Source of the DNA: Microbacterium enclense
Lineage (GTDB): Bacteria; Actinomycetota; Actinomycetes; Actinomycetales; Microbacteriaceae
Assembly (NCBI RefSeq): GCF_001456955.1
Contig: NZ_KQ758468.1
Coordinates: 310,001 to 374,000, forward strand
Direction of reading: 5' to 3'
Length of the DNA stretch: 64,000 nucleotides
A program made the translations under genes and the position numbers. The notes below the pieces were generated by a model. That model was not told the origin of the DNA. It worked only from the letters and a program-made list of their open reading frames with translations, and did not search any database. Shown in pieces: positions 37,147-45,325 of this stretch (within the stretch, counting starts at the first letter, position 1; every line of letters begins with the position of its first letter).

Positions 37147-37575
37147 TTGACTTGCGGCGAATGTTCACGCGGCGAGGTTCCCCGCGCGCACAGGCCGCAA
37201 CTCAGCGGCATGAAGACGCGTCGCCGAGCCGGCGTCGCGGCGCCGCCAGGCGGTTGACCCGCCGGGCGCTTGACTTGCGCCGAGTGTTCGCCCGGAGGGG
37301 GTCTCGGCGTGCACAGGCCGCAAGTCAGCGGGACGGCGGCGTGTCGAGATGTCAGCGCGACGGCGTGTGGGCGTCGGCGCCTCCGGGGCGGTGACTTGCG
37401 GCGGGCGTTCGCCCGGAGGGGGTCTCGGCGTGCACAGGCCGCAAGTCAGCGGGACGGCGGCGTGTCGAGATGTCAGCGTGACGGCGTCCCGGGGTGTCGG
37501 CGCCGCCGGGCGCTTGACTTGCGCCGAGTGTTCGCGCGAGAGGGTACGGAGCGTGCACAGGCCGCAAGTCAGCGA
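37147..37575. repeat. four 62-bp palindromic elements in a 122-bp-period array
   Basis: Units lie at 37147-37208, 37270-37331, 37391-37452 and 37514-37575. Each opens with TTGACTTGCG or GTGACTTGCG and closes with GCCGCAAGTCAGCG (GCCGCAACTCAGCG in the first). The inner pair is GTGTTCGCC against GGCGTGCAC in the best copies. The spacers between units are themselves similar (GGACGGCGGCGTGTCGAGAT in two). The array fills the 620-bp gap between tig and the TPR-like gene. Confidence 0.92.
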
Positions 37576-37664
37576 GGTGTGTGAGGCCGGGCGGGCGTCG
37601 GCGGGGCCGGCGAAGAAGCACAGAGGCGAAGCAGAGAAGAAGGAAGGAAGAGGGGAGACGGGCC

Positions 37665-38153
37665 ATGGGTGACTGGCAGGACAGGGTGGATGCCGTGTGG
37701 GCGGACAGCGACCTCGATGCGGCCGAGGTGATCCGGCGCATCGACGAGCTGGCGGGGGAGCGGACCGCGGATGACGCGGTGGCGCTGTTCGAGCGCGCCG
37801 GCGCCCGCGACTCGGCCGGGCTCGAGCGCGAGGCGGAACCGCTTTACCGCCGCGCGCTGACTCTCGGCCTCGACGAGGACCGCCGCACGCAGGCGACGAT
37901 TCAGTTGGCCAGCACCATCCGCAACCTCGGCAAGACCGACGAGGCCCTCGCGCTCCTCCGCGAGGAGTACGAGCGCGAGCCGCGCGGCGCGCTGCACGAC
38001 GCCACGGCCGCCTTCTACGCCCTCGCGCTCGTGTCGAGCGGAGAGCCGGAGCGGGCGGCATCCATCGCTCTGCAGGCACTCGCTCCGCATCTGCCGCGCT
38101 ATACCCGGTCGGTGACCGGATACGCGCGAGAAATCGCCGAGGAACCGCGCTGA
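37665..38153 (+). CDS. tetratricopeptide-repeat protein
   Basis: A 162-residue all-helical protein with about three TPR-like units ([58 protein letters not shown]), resembling the actinobacterial TPR-5 group. It is presumably a cytoplasmic protein-interaction module with an unknown partner. GGGGAG precedes ATG 37665. The 45 bases before the start are almost all purine, unlike the surrounding DNA. Confidence 0.8.
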   Translation: MGDWQDRVDAVWADSDLDAAEVIRRIDELAGERTADDAVALFERAGARDSAGLEREAEPLYRRALTLGLDEDRRTQATIQLASTIRNLGKTDEALALLREEYEREPRGALHDATAAFYALALVSSGEPERAASIALQALAPHLPRYTRSVTGYAREIAEEPR

Positions 38154-38196
38154 TCCGCCCGCGGCGAACACGGCATCCCGCCCCGGAACGCGCCGG

Positions 38197-38202
38197 TAGA
38201 TT
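38197..38202 (+). promoter_or_regulatory. -10 promoter element of clpP1-clpP2
   Basis: TAGATT lies 28 bases before the clpP1 ATG, leaving room for the GGAAGAGGAG ribosome-binding sequence seen at 38215-38224. Unlike many neighbours this gene is therefore not leaderless. Confidence 0.5.
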
Positions 38203-38230
38203 CATTGCAGATCACGGAAGAGGAGCACCA

Positions 38231-38815
38231 ATGCCCGAACCCCTTATGGCAACGAGCGTCTTCGACAGGCTGCTGAAGGACCGCATCATCTGGCTCGGTT
38301 CCGAGGTGCGCGACGAGAACGCCAACGAGATCTGCGCGAAGATCCTGCTGCTCGCAGCCGAAGACCCGCAGAAGGACATCTACCTCTACATCAACTCGCC
38401 CGGCGGCTCGATCACGGCCGGCATGGCGATCTACGACACCATGCAGTTCGTGCCCAACGACATCGTCACCGTCGGCATCGGCATGGCGGCGTCGATGGGG
38501 CAGCTGCTGCTGACCAGCGGCACCAAGGGCAAGCGGTACATCACGCCCAACGCCCGCGTGCTCCTGCACCAGCCGCACGGCGGCTTCGGCGGCACCTCGA
38601 GCGATATCCAGACCCAGGCGCAGCTCATCCTCGACATGAAGCGCCGTCTCGCCGAGATCACCGCGAACCAGACCGGCAAGAGCGTCGAGCAGATCAACGC
38701 CGACGGCGACCGCGACCGCTGGTTCACCGCTCAAGAAGCCCTCGAGTACGGCTTCGTCGACCACATGCGCGAGCACGCCACCGACGTCACCGGCGGCGGC
38801 GGAACCGCGGCCTGA
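38231..38815 (+). CDS. clpP1: ATP-dependent Clp protease proteolytic subunit 1
   Basis: A 194-residue ClpP serine protease subunit. The nucleophile serine is in [11 protein letters not shown], the histidine in [12 protein letters not shown] and the aspartate in the NADGDRDRW region. It assembles with the second ClpP into a mixed two-ring particle, as in other actinobacteria, fed by ClpX (39.8 kb) or ClpC with ClpS (10.1 kb). The next clpP begins 23 bases downstream. Confidence 0.95.
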   Translation: MPEPLMATSVFDRLLKDRIIWLGSEVRDENANEICAKILLLAAEDPQKDIYLYINSPGGSITAGMAIYDTMQFVPNDIVTVGIGMAASMGQLLLTSGTKGKRYITPNARVLLHQPHGGFGGTSSDIQTQAQLILDMKRRLAEITANQTGKSVEQINADGDRDRWFTAQEALEYGFVDHMREHATDVTGGGGTAA

Positions 38816-38838
38816 GCCGAGAGGAATAGGACACCGAC

Positions 38839-39501
38839 ATGAACATCCCCACCTTCGGCGGCGCCGCAGCCCACATGCCGAGCAGCCGTTACGTCCTGCC
38901 CCAGTTCGAGGAGCGCACGGCCTACGGCTACAAACGCCAGGACCCGTACAACAAGCTGTTCGAAGATCGCGTGATCTTCCTCGGCGTACAGGTCGACGAC
39001 GCCTCGGCCGACGACGTCATGGCCCAGCTGCTCGTGCTCGAGTCGCAGGACCCCGACCGCGACATCATCATGTACATCAACTCGCCCGGCGGCTCGTTCA
39101 CGGCCATGACGGCGATCTACGACACGATGCAGTACGTCTCGCCGCAGATCCAGACGGTCGTGCTCGGACAGGCCGCCTCCGCGGCATCCGTCCTGCTCGC
39201 CGCCGGCGCCCCCGGCAAGCGACTCGCTCTGCCGAACGCCCGCATCCTGATCCATCAGCCCGCCATGGGCGAGGCCGGTCACGGCCAGGCCTCCGACATC
39301 GAGATCCAGGCGCAGGAGATCCTCCGCATGCGCACCTGGCTCGAAGAGACGATGGCTCGCCACACCGGTCAGGACGTCGCGAAGATCAACAAGGACATCG
39401 ACCGCGACAAGATCCTCTCCGCCGCCGAGGCGATGGAGTACGGCATCGTCGACCAGGTGCTCACCACCCGCAAGCGTGTGCCGGCGGCTCTCACCGCCTG
39501 A
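38839..39501 (+). CDS. clpP2: ATP-dependent Clp protease proteolytic subunit 2
   Basis: A 220-residue ClpP paralogue. Nucleophile serine in GQAASAASVLL, histidine in ILIHQPAMGE, aspartate in KDIDRDK. The N-terminal extension of about 30 residues (NIPTFGGAAAHMPSSRYVLPQ) is typical of actinobacterial ClpP2 and includes a propeptide. GAGGAATAGG precedes the start. The terminator at 39521-39550 ends the two-gene operon. Confidence 0.95.
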   Translation: MNIPTFGGAAAHMPSSRYVLPQFEERTAYGYKRQDPYNKLFEDRVIFLGVQVDDASADDVMAQLLVLESQDPDRDIIMYINSPGGSFTAMTAIYDTMQYVSPQIQTVVLGQAASAASVLLAAGAPGKRLALPNARILIHQPAMGEAGHGQASDIEIQAQEILRMRTWLEETMARHTGQDVAKINKDIDRDKILSAAEAMEYGIVDQVLTTRKRVPAALTA

Positions 39502-39520
39502 CGCGTTAGCGCCCCGACCA

Positions 39521-39550
39521 GCCCCGCAGACCCGTTTCGGTCTGCGGGGC
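39521..39550 (+). terminator. hairpin terminator after clpP1-clpP2
   Basis: GCCCCGCAGACC (39521-39532) and GGTCTGCGGGGC (39539-39550) form a perfect 12-bp stem with a 6-nt loop, followed by TTCGTCGT. Confidence 0.88.
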
Positions 39551-39577
39551 TTCGTCGTGCACGGGGCCGAAGCCCGT

Positions 39578-39633
39578 GAATCGCCTGTGTTTGTCGCTCG
39601 TGGGCCCACCGAAGCGACGATTCCTGGCGACTC
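39578..39633. repeat. 56-bp palindromic element (GAGTCGCC family), copy 2
   Basis: It starts GAATCGCC and ends AGCGACGATTCCTGGCGACTC; the right arm matches that of the 33452-33507 copy at all but one base, while the left arm has diverged in the middle. Same 56-bp length. It sits between the clpP terminator and clpX. Confidence 0.82.
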
Positions 39634-39731
39634 GCGCGGGCGAACGGGGGCGGACGGGATGCCGAGCTTCGCCCTGGGCGATCATGACGCCGCGACGCGC
39701 GCAAATGCCCTTGTATGTCGTGGGCTCGGGT

Positions 39732-39737
39732 TAGGCT
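39732..39737 (+). promoter_or_regulatory. -10 promoter element of clpX
   Basis: TAGGCT lies 42 bases before the clpX ATG; a GACGGGAGGA ribosome-binding region lies between. Confidence 0.45.
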
Positions 39738-39779
39738 CGTCTACACACCGGCGGGGGCCGGGTGACGGGAGGAACCGGC

Positions 39780-41048
39780 ATGGCACGCATCGGTGAGAGC
39801 GCCGACCTGTTCAAGTGCTCCTTCTGCGGCAAGAGCCAGAAGCAGGTCCAGCAGCTGATCGCCGGTCCCGGCGTGTACATCTGCGACGAGTGCGTCGAGC
39901 TCTGCAACGAGATCATCGAAGAGCGCATGGCCGAATCGTCGGCCGGCGAGGTCGCCGAGTTCGATCTGCCCAAGCCCCGCGAGATCTTCTCGTTCCTCGA
40001 GGAGTACGTCGTCGGCCAGGAGCCCGCCAAGCGCGCCCTCGCCGTCGCGGTCTACAACCACTACAAGCGCGTGCGCGCCCACGGCACCCTGCAGCCGGCC
40101 GAGGCCCGGGCCGAAGAGATCGACATCGCCAAGAGCAACATCCTGCTGCTCGGTCCGACCGGGTGCGGCAAGACGTATCTCGCGCAGACCCTCGCGAAGC
40201 GCCTCAACGTGCCGTTCGCGGTGGCGGATGCCACGGCGCTCACCGAGGCCGGCTACGTCGGCGAAGACGTCGAGAACATCCTGCTCAAGCTTCTGCAGGC
40301 CGCCGACTTCGACGTCAAGCGCGCCGAGACCGGCATCATCTACATCGACGAGGTCGACAAGATCGCCCGCAAGGCCGAGAACCCCTCGATCACGCGTGAC
40401 GTGTCGGGCGAGGGCGTGCAGCAGGCGCTGCTGAAGATCCTCGAGGGCACGGTCGCCTCGGTGCCCCCGCAGGGCGGACGCAAGCACCCGCACCAGGAGT
40501 TCATCCAGATCGACACGACGAACGTCCTGTTCATCGTGGCCGGCGCCTTCGCCGGGCTCGAAGAGATCATCTCGGCCCGCGTCGGCAAGCACGGCGTCGG
40601 TTTCGGTGCGCCGCTGCACCGCAAAGAGGACGCGCCCGACCTGTTCAGCGAGGCGCTTCCCGAAGACCTGCACAAGTTCGGTCTGATCCCCGAGTTCATC
40701 GGTCGTCTGCCCGTCGTGGCATCCGTCTCGCCCCTCGACCAGGACGCGCTGATGGAGATCCTCACGGCACCGCGCAACGCGCTCGTCAAGCAGTACCAGC
40801 GCATGTTCGAACTCGACGGCGTGCAGCTGGAGTTCGATGAAGACGCCCTGCGCGCCATCGCCGACCTCGCCGTGGCCCGCAAGACCGGCGCGCGGGGCCT
40901 CCGCGCGATCCTCGAAGACGTGCTCGGTCCCATCATGTTCGACGTGCCCTCGTCGGACGACATCGCGAAGGTCGTCATCACCCGGGCGGCGGTCGAAGAC
41001 GGTGCCCAGCCGACCATCGTTCTCGCGCAGAAGCGCCGGAGCGCCTAG
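39780..41048 (+). CDS. clpX: ATP-dependent Clp protease ATP-binding subunit ClpX
   Basis: A 422-residue AAA+ unfoldase. N-terminal C4 zinc finger (CSFCGK...CDECVELC, about 13-41), Walker A GPTGCGKT near 125, Walker [11 protein letters not shown], the pore loop GYVGEDVE, the ClpP-docking IGF-like loop, arginine finger region and the C-terminal small domain. It feeds substrates to ClpP1/ClpP2 encoded just upstream. It has its own promoter and a GGGAGG ribosome-binding site. Confidence 0.96.
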   Translation: MARIGESADLFKCSFCGKSQKQVQQLIAGPGVYICDECVELCNEIIEERMAESSAGEVAEFDLPKPREIFSFLEEYVVGQEPAKRALAVAVYNHYKRVRAHGTLQPAEARAEEIDIAKSNILLLGPTGCGKTYLAQTLAKRLNVPFAVADATALTEAGYVGEDVENILLKLLQAADFDVKRAETGIIYIDEVDKIARKAENPSITRDVSGEGVQQALLKILEGTVASVPPQGGRKHPHQEFIQIDTTNVLFIVAGAFAGLEEIISARVGKHGVGFGAPLHRKEDAPDLFSEALPEDLHKFGLIPEFIGRLPVVASVSPLDQDALMEILTAPRNALVKQYQRMFELDGVQLEFDEDALRAIADLAVARKTGARGLRAILEDVLGPIMFDVPSSDDIAKVVITRAAVEDGAQPTIVLAQKRRSA

Positions 41049-41260
41049 GCGTTCCCGCCGTTCCACGGACGCGGCGAGCACCTGCGCGTGAATCGCCTCT
41101 TCTGTGGGGCGTGTTCCGCGGCGCACGGCTCATCGTGCGAGAGGGACCGGGTGCCGCACTCGCGACGCTCGTCGTAGCGTCTTGTGTCGAGCGCTGACCC
41201 CGGGCTCGCACCCGCGGGAGCCGGCCGCGCGGGAGCCACCCGAGCGGGCAGGATGGAGGG

Positions 41261-41770
41261 ATGTTGTCTGAACTCTCCCTGCCGGTCAGTCTGTCGAGCC
41301 GAGCAGGGGAGGTTCGGCTGCGGCGTGCGGTTGCGGACGATCTGCCGGGCCTGATGGCTCTGCTCTCCGACGATCCGATCAGTGCCGCCCGGGGCGACCG
41401 GGCCGACGACGCCGACGAGGGCGCCTATGCCGGCGCGCTGCGTCGCGTGCTGCAGGCCCCCCTGAACGATCTCCTCGTCGTCGACGATGCCGAAGGCGCC
41501 CTGGTCGGCACGCTGCAGCTGACCGTCATCCCCGGTATGGCGCGTCAGGGAGCCACGCGGCTGCTCGTCGAGGCGGTCCGGGTGTCGTCGAGCGTGCGCT
41601 CCGGGGGCATCGGCACCGCCGTCATGCGCTGGTTGATGCACGTCGCGGCCCCGGCCACCGGCGCGACTCTCGTGCAGCTGACCTCGGACGCCGCGCGCGT
41701 CGACGCCCACCGGTTCTACACGCGGCTCGGCTTCGCCGCCTCCCACATCGGATTCAAGTACGCGCTGTGA
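41261..41770 (+). CDS. GNAT-family N-acetyltransferase
   Basis: A 169-residue acetyltransferase that transfers acetyl from acetyl-CoA to an amine. The fold is seen in VRLRRAVADDLPGLMALL, LVGTLQLTVIPGM, VEAVRVSSSVRSGGIGTAVMRWL (the R/Q-x-x-G-x-G/A CoA site, here RSGGIG) and the ending AHRFYTRLGFAASHIGFKYAL. The acceptor is unknown. It is convergent with the M3 peptidase gene, 32 bp apart. Confidence 0.9.
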   Translation: MLSELSLPVSLSSRAGEVRLRRAVADDLPGLMALLSDDPISAARGDRADDADEGAYAGALRRVLQAPLNDLLVVDDAEGALVGTLQLTVIPGMARQGATRLLVEAVRVSSSVRSGGIGTAVMRWLMHVAAPATGATLVQLTSDAARVDAHRFYTRLGFAASHIGFKYAL

Positions 41771-41802
41771 GGCCGGCCGGGGCGCGGCCGGCGCCCGACG
41801 CC

Positions 41803-43854
41803 TCAACCCGCGAGTCCGCGGCGTTTCAGCAGCGGCTGGATCTCGGCATCCCGGCCTCGGAAGTCCCGGTAGGCGGTGAGAGGGTCGCCGGAACCGCCGA
41901 CACCCAGAAGGCGCTGGCGGAATCGATCGCCGTTCTCGCGCGTGAGGCCGCCGTTCTCGCGGAACCACTCCACGGTGTCGGCGTCGAGCACCTCGCTCCA
42001 GATGTAGGAGTAGTACCCGGCGCTGTAGCCGCCCGAGAACACGTGCGCGAAGTACGTCGACGCGTAGCGGGTGGGGACAGCCGGGTTGTCGAGTCCGATG
42101 TCTGCCAGGGCCGCCGCCTCGAAGGCCGCGACGTCGATGTCGGTCGATGCCTCGTCCACGGTGAGACCGTGCCACGCCTGGTCGATCCAGGATGCCGCGA
42201 GGTACTCGCTCGTGGCGAAGCCCTGGTTGAACGCCTCGGACGCGTGCAGCCGCTCGACGACGTCGGCCGGGAGCGGCTCACCGGTGTCGATGTGGCGGGC
42301 GTAGTGCGAGAGGATCTCGGGCCAGAGGATCCACATCTCGTTCACCTGGCTCGGGAACTCGACGAAGTCGCGGTACACCGCTGTCCCGGCGAAGTGGGGG
42401 TACGTCACGGTGGCGAACAGGCCGTGCAGGGCATGTCCGAACTCGTGGAAGAGGGTGGTGACCTCGTCCAGCGTCAGCAGCGTCGGGGTTCCGGGGGCCG
42501 GCTTGTTCACGTTGAGGTTGTTGACCACGACGGGCGCGGTGCCGCGCAGAGCCGACTGCGTCACGATCGAGTTCATCCACGCACCACCGCGCTTGGTGTC
42601 GCGCGTGTACAGGTCGAGCAGGAACAGCCCGAGCTCGCTGCCGTCGGCGTTGTGCACCTCGAAGACACGGACGTCGGGGTGATAGCCCTGCAGATCGTGG
42701 CGCTCGGCGATGGTGATGCCGTAGAGCTGCTCGGCGGCGAAGAACACGCCGTCGCGCAGCACGCGCTCCGCCTCGAACCACGGCCGGAGGGCGGCCCGGT
42801 CGAGGTCGTACCGCTCAGCGCGCACCTTCTCGGTGTAGAACGCCCAGTCGTACGGCTCGATCCGGATGCCGTCGGCATCGGCGATCCTTTGCAGTTCCGC
42901 CTGCTCGGAGCGGGCGTTGGCGGCCGCGGGGGCGGCAAGGCGGCGGAGCAGGTCGTGCACGGCATCCGGGGATCCCGCCGTCTGGTCGGCCAAGACGGCG
43001 GCGGCGTGAGAGGGGTAGCCGAGAAGGGCGGCGCGCTCGGCACGCAGGCGCACGATGTCGCGCAGCACCGCGCGGTTGTCGTGGGCGTTGCCGCGTGCGG
43101 CCCGCGAGCGGGACGCCTCGAGCAGCCTGCGACGGCTCTCGCGGTTCGTGAGCGAGGCGAGATACGGGTGGCCGGTGTACAGGGTCAACGAGACGACGTA
43201 GCGGCCGTCGAGCCCCCGAGTCGTGGCGGCTTGTGCGGCGGCCGACAGTTCGCCGTCGCTGAGGCCGTCGAGCTCGGCCGAGGTGTCGAAGACCACGGCG
43301 AGGTCGTTCGTATCGGCGAGGAGGTTCTTCTCGAACGTGGTGGTCAACACCGACAGCCGCTGATTGAGGTCGGTGAGGCGCTGCTTCTGGGCGTCGTCGA
43401 GCCCGGCCCCGGCGAGCGACATCTCGCGGTGATGGCGCTCGACGAGGTAGCGGCTCTCGGCATCCAGGCCCAGCTCGTCGAGCTGATCGCGCACGGCGGC
43501 GATGCGGGCGAAGAGCAGGGCGTCCAGCTGGATCGCGTCGCGGTGCGCCGACATGAGAGGCGCCAGTCGCTCTTCGACCGCCTGGATCTCGGGAGTGCCG
43601 TCGGCACCCGTCACCGTGTAGAACGCGCGCGACACACGCCCCAGCAGCTCTCCGCTGCGCTCGAGCGCGACGAGCGTGTTCTCGAACGTCGCGGGCTCCG
43701 TCTGCGCCGTGATGGCGTCGATCTCGTCGCGTTGCCGGGCGAAGGCTTCGTGGAACGCGGGGAGGTAGTGCTCGACCGCGATGCTGCCGTAGGGCGGCAG
43801 GTCGTAGGGGAGCGAGGGCGGCGCGAGGAGGGGATTGGTCACGGCATCCGTCAT
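41803..43854 (-). CDS. dcp: M3-family zinc metallopeptidase (peptidyl-dipeptidase Dcp type)
   Basis: A 683-residue thimet-type peptidase removing dipeptides or short peptides in the cytoplasm. The zinc site is FHEFGHALHGLF with the third ligand downstream in the PSQVNEMW region. The mouth-covering C-terminal helices (GGYSAGYYSYIWSEVLDADTVEWF) carry the substrate tyrosines. Length agrees with Dcp/PepF-sized M3A enzymes. ATG 43854 is 80 bp from the divergent regulator. Confidence 0.93.
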   Translation of the reverse strand: MTDAVTNPLLAPPSLPYDLPPYGSIAVEHYLPAFHEAFARQRDEIDAITAQTEPATFENTLVALERSGELLGRVSRAFYTVTGADGTPEIQAVEERLAPLMSAHRDAIQLDALLFARIAAVRDQLDELGLDAESRYLVERHHREMSLAGAGLDDAQKQRLTDLNQRLSVLTTTFEKNLLADTNDLAVVFDTSAELDGLSDGELSAAAQAATTRGLDGRYVVSLTLYTGHPYLASLTNRESRRRLLEASRSRAARGNAHDNRAVLRDIVRLRAERAALLGYPSHAAAVLADQTAGSPDAVHDLLRRLAAPAAANARSEQAELQRIADADGIRIEPYDWAFYTEKVRAERYDLDRAALRPWFEAERVLRDGVFFAAEQLYGITIAERHDLQGYHPDVRVFEVHNADGSELGLFLLDLYTRDTKRGGAWMNSIVTQSALRGTAPVVVNNLNVNKPAPGTPTLLTLDEVTTLFHEFGHALHGLFATVTYPHFAGTAVYRDFVEFPSQVNEMWILWPEILSHYARHIDTGEPLPADVVERLHASEAFNQGFATSEYLAASWIDQAWHGLTVDEASTDIDVAAFEAAALADIGLDNPAVPTRYASTYFAHVFSGGYSAGYYSYIWSEVLDADTVEWFRENGGLTRENGDRFRQRLLGVGGSGDPLTAYRDFRGRDAEIQPLLKRRGLAG

Positions 43855-43898
43855 CCATCCAGCCTAGGCGCAGTCGGCCGCGGAGTGCAGAGAAGTTG

Positions 43899-43927
43899 TT
43901 GCAAATAAAGTCGTGCAAAGGTATCTT
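43899..43927 (+). promoter_or_regulatory. promoter of the ArsR-like regulator, leaderless
   Basis: TTGCAA (43899-43904) and TATCTT (43922-43927) are separated by exactly 17 bases, and the ATG follows 7 nt after the -10, so the message should be leaderless. The -10 lies within the operator palindrome. Confidence 0.65.
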
Positions 43928-43931
43928 TGCA
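43914..43931. promoter_or_regulatory. operator palindrome overlapping the -10 box
   Basis: TGCAAAG (43914-43920) and CTTTGCA (43925-43931) are perfect inverted repeats with a 4-nt spacer. A further TTGCAAA half-site starts at 43899. It lies next to a winged-helix regulator gene, so autoregulation is likely. Confidence 0.7.
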
Positions 43932-43934
43932 TTC

Positions 43935-44531
43935 ATGGCCGAACAGTCGAAACCCCGCGAAGAGCGTGTTCTGGATGCCGGTGCGCTTCGCGCCCTGGCG
44001 CACCCGCTGCGCGTGCGGCTCTACGACATCCTGAGCCAGTACGGCCCTCAGACGGCGAGCAGCCTCGCGGATCTGACGGGGGAGTCGACCGGAGCGACGA
44101 GCTACCATCTGCGGGCGCTCGCCCGTCACGACCTCATCCGCGAGGTCGCCGGTCGCGGTACCGCTCGCGAACGCTGGTGGGAGCGTCCGGCCGGCAGCGT
44201 CACGCTGACCAATCCCGAGCTCGAGCACACACCGTCGGGACGCGCCGTGCTGGAGGCCGTGCACTCCGAGACCCTGACACTGCGTCACCAGCAGCTCATG
44301 CATTTCGCCACGCACGGCTGGGACGAGGACGGAGAGTGGCGCGAGGGGTCCGTCATCTCCACCGCGACCGCGCGTCTGACCGCCGAGCAGTCACGCGAGC
44401 TCGTACACCGCATCGGTGCCCTCATCGACGAGACCGTCCAGCGCTACCGCGACCAGACGGGAGAGGGCGTGCGTCCGGTCACCATCCGCAACGACGTCTT
44501 CCCGCTTCCGACCGAGAGGGGCTCCGCATGA
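43935..44531 (+). CDS. ArsR-like winged-helix transcriptional regulator
   Basis: A 198-residue regulator. The N-terminal winged helix (about 10-95: LRALAHPLRVRLYDILSQYGPQTASSLADLTGESTGATSYHLRALARHDLI) matches the ArsR/helix_turn_helix_20 group; the C-terminal half is helical and lacks metal-binding cysteines. It is probably autoregulated through the palindrome in its promoter. Homologues of this type usually sit beside an MFS transporter, but here only a 70-residue gene follows. Confidence 0.85.
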   Translation: MAEQSKPREERVLDAGALRALAHPLRVRLYDILSQYGPQTASSLADLTGESTGATSYHLRALARHDLIREVAGRGTARERWWERPAGSVTLTNPELEHTPSGRAVLEAVHSETLTLRHQQLMHFATHGWDEDGEWREGSVISTATARLTAEQSRELVHRIGALIDETVQRYRDQTGEGVRPVTIRNDVFPLPTERGSA

Positions 44532-44740
44532 GCGCCGTGACGAGGGCCATCGCTCTGCCTGTCCGACCGACCCGTGCCGAAACGGCGCTGCTGGCGCTGT
44601 CACGGACCATCACGCGGCTCGCCGAGGAGCGTATGCGGCGACGTGCGTGGGCCATCGAGGCGGAGCCGGCGCGTCGAGCCGGTCGCGCCGCGTCTCACGC
44701 GATGTCAGCGGATGCCGCGCGCTACCTGTCGCCGCGCTGA
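44528..44740 (+). CDS. small basic protein coupled to the ArsR-like regulator
   Basis: A 70-residue protein rich in Arg and Ala (ALSRTITRLAEERMRRRAWAIEAEPARRAGR), predicted helical and cytoplasmic, with no family I recognise. ATG 44528 overlaps the regulator stop by four bases (ATGA), which argues that it is translated. It could be a modulator of the regulator or a remnant of a longer gene. The tandem repeat array starts about 50 bp downstream. Confidence 0.6.
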   Translation: MSAVTRAIALPVRPTRAETALLALSRTITRLAEERMRRRAWAIEAEPARRAGRAASHAMSADAARYLSPR

Positions 44741-44791
44741 TCGCCGCGGTCTCTGAGCGAGTCGGGGCACCGGGACCCGTGCGCTGACTCA

Positions 44792-45005
44792 GGTCGCTGA
44801 GCCTGTCGAAGGGCCCGGGACCCGCATCCACCCGGTGGCTTGAACAGGCTCAGCCACCTCGCCATGCCACCCGCGGACGCCCGGTGGCTTCGACAGGCTC
44901 AGCCCCCTCGCCATGCCACCCGCCGACGCCCGGTGGCTTCGACAGGCTCAGCCCCCTCGCCATGCCACCCGCGGACGCCCGGTGGCTTCGACAGGCTCAG
45001 CCACC
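44792..45005. repeat. array of five 25-nt TCGACAGGCTC elements, four in a 49-bp tandem repeat
   Basis: Element copies start at 44792 (inverted), 44834, 44883, 44932 and 44981. The last four are spaced exactly 49 bp, with the spacer TCGCCATGCCACCCGC and a GGACGCCC/CGACGCCC end repeated each time. Copies 44834 and 44981 have intact GGTGGCT/AGCCACC arms; the middle two have AGCCCCC. The array occupies most of the 336-bp gap before the 82-residue gene. Confidence 0.92.
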
Positions 45006-45076
45006 TCGGATCCGAAACGCACCGAGCCCGCCGATGCCCGAAGGCGTCGACGGGCTCGGGACGTGAGCGCGGAGGC

Positions 45077-45325
45077 TCAGGCGAACTCGGCGTCGTCGTC
45101 GTATCGCACGACGACCTCGCCGGCGGCATCCTGGGTCACGATGACCCCGGTGTCGAGTTCGGCGACGGGGCGACCCTCGAGGAAGGTCAGCGTCCACCGC
45201 GGTGCGGGCGCGCTCAGGCCGTCGGGCGTGAGCGCGGCCTCGACCGCGGCGATCTGGGCGTGCAGCGCCTCGGGAACAGCCTTCGGCGGCTGCTCGCGGG
45301 CGGTCCAACGGGTTCCGAGTTGCAT
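45077..45325 (-). CDS. small conserved protein downstream of valS
   Basis: An 82-residue acidic protein (MQLGTRWTAREQPPKAVPEALHAQ at the start in overlapping parts; a beta-strand region RWTLTFLEGRPVAELDTGVIVTQ). ATG 45325 overlaps the valS stop by one base, so it is translated with valyl-tRNA synthetase. It is probably a member of the small actinobacterial proteins seen after valS; function is unknown. It has no motif or membrane segment. Confidence 0.7.
   Translation of the reverse strand: MQLGTRWTAREQPPKAVPEALHAQIAAVEAALTPDGLSAPAPRWTLTFLEGRPVAELDTGVIVTQDAAGEVVVRYDDDAEFA

Noticed and set aside
37147-37575. Regular repeat-spacer array that might be a CRISPR
   Set aside because: The repeats are 62 bp, each is itself a palindrome, the spacers are similar to each other, and there are no cas genes.
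41049-41260. A third copy of the 56-bp GAGTCGCC element after clpX (TGAATCGCC near 41089)
   Set aside because: Only the first nine bases match; no inverted partner with the right spacing was found.
43945-44531. Metal-sensing ArsR repressor
   Set aside because: No cysteine cluster or other metal-ligand pattern of ArsR/SmtB proteins is visible, and no metal-resistance gene follows.
44834-45005. 49-bp tandem repeat as a CRISPR or a coding repeat
   Set aside because: Repeat and spacer are both repeated, so there are no unique spacers; open frames through it have no start signal and read as the same short peptide in several frames.
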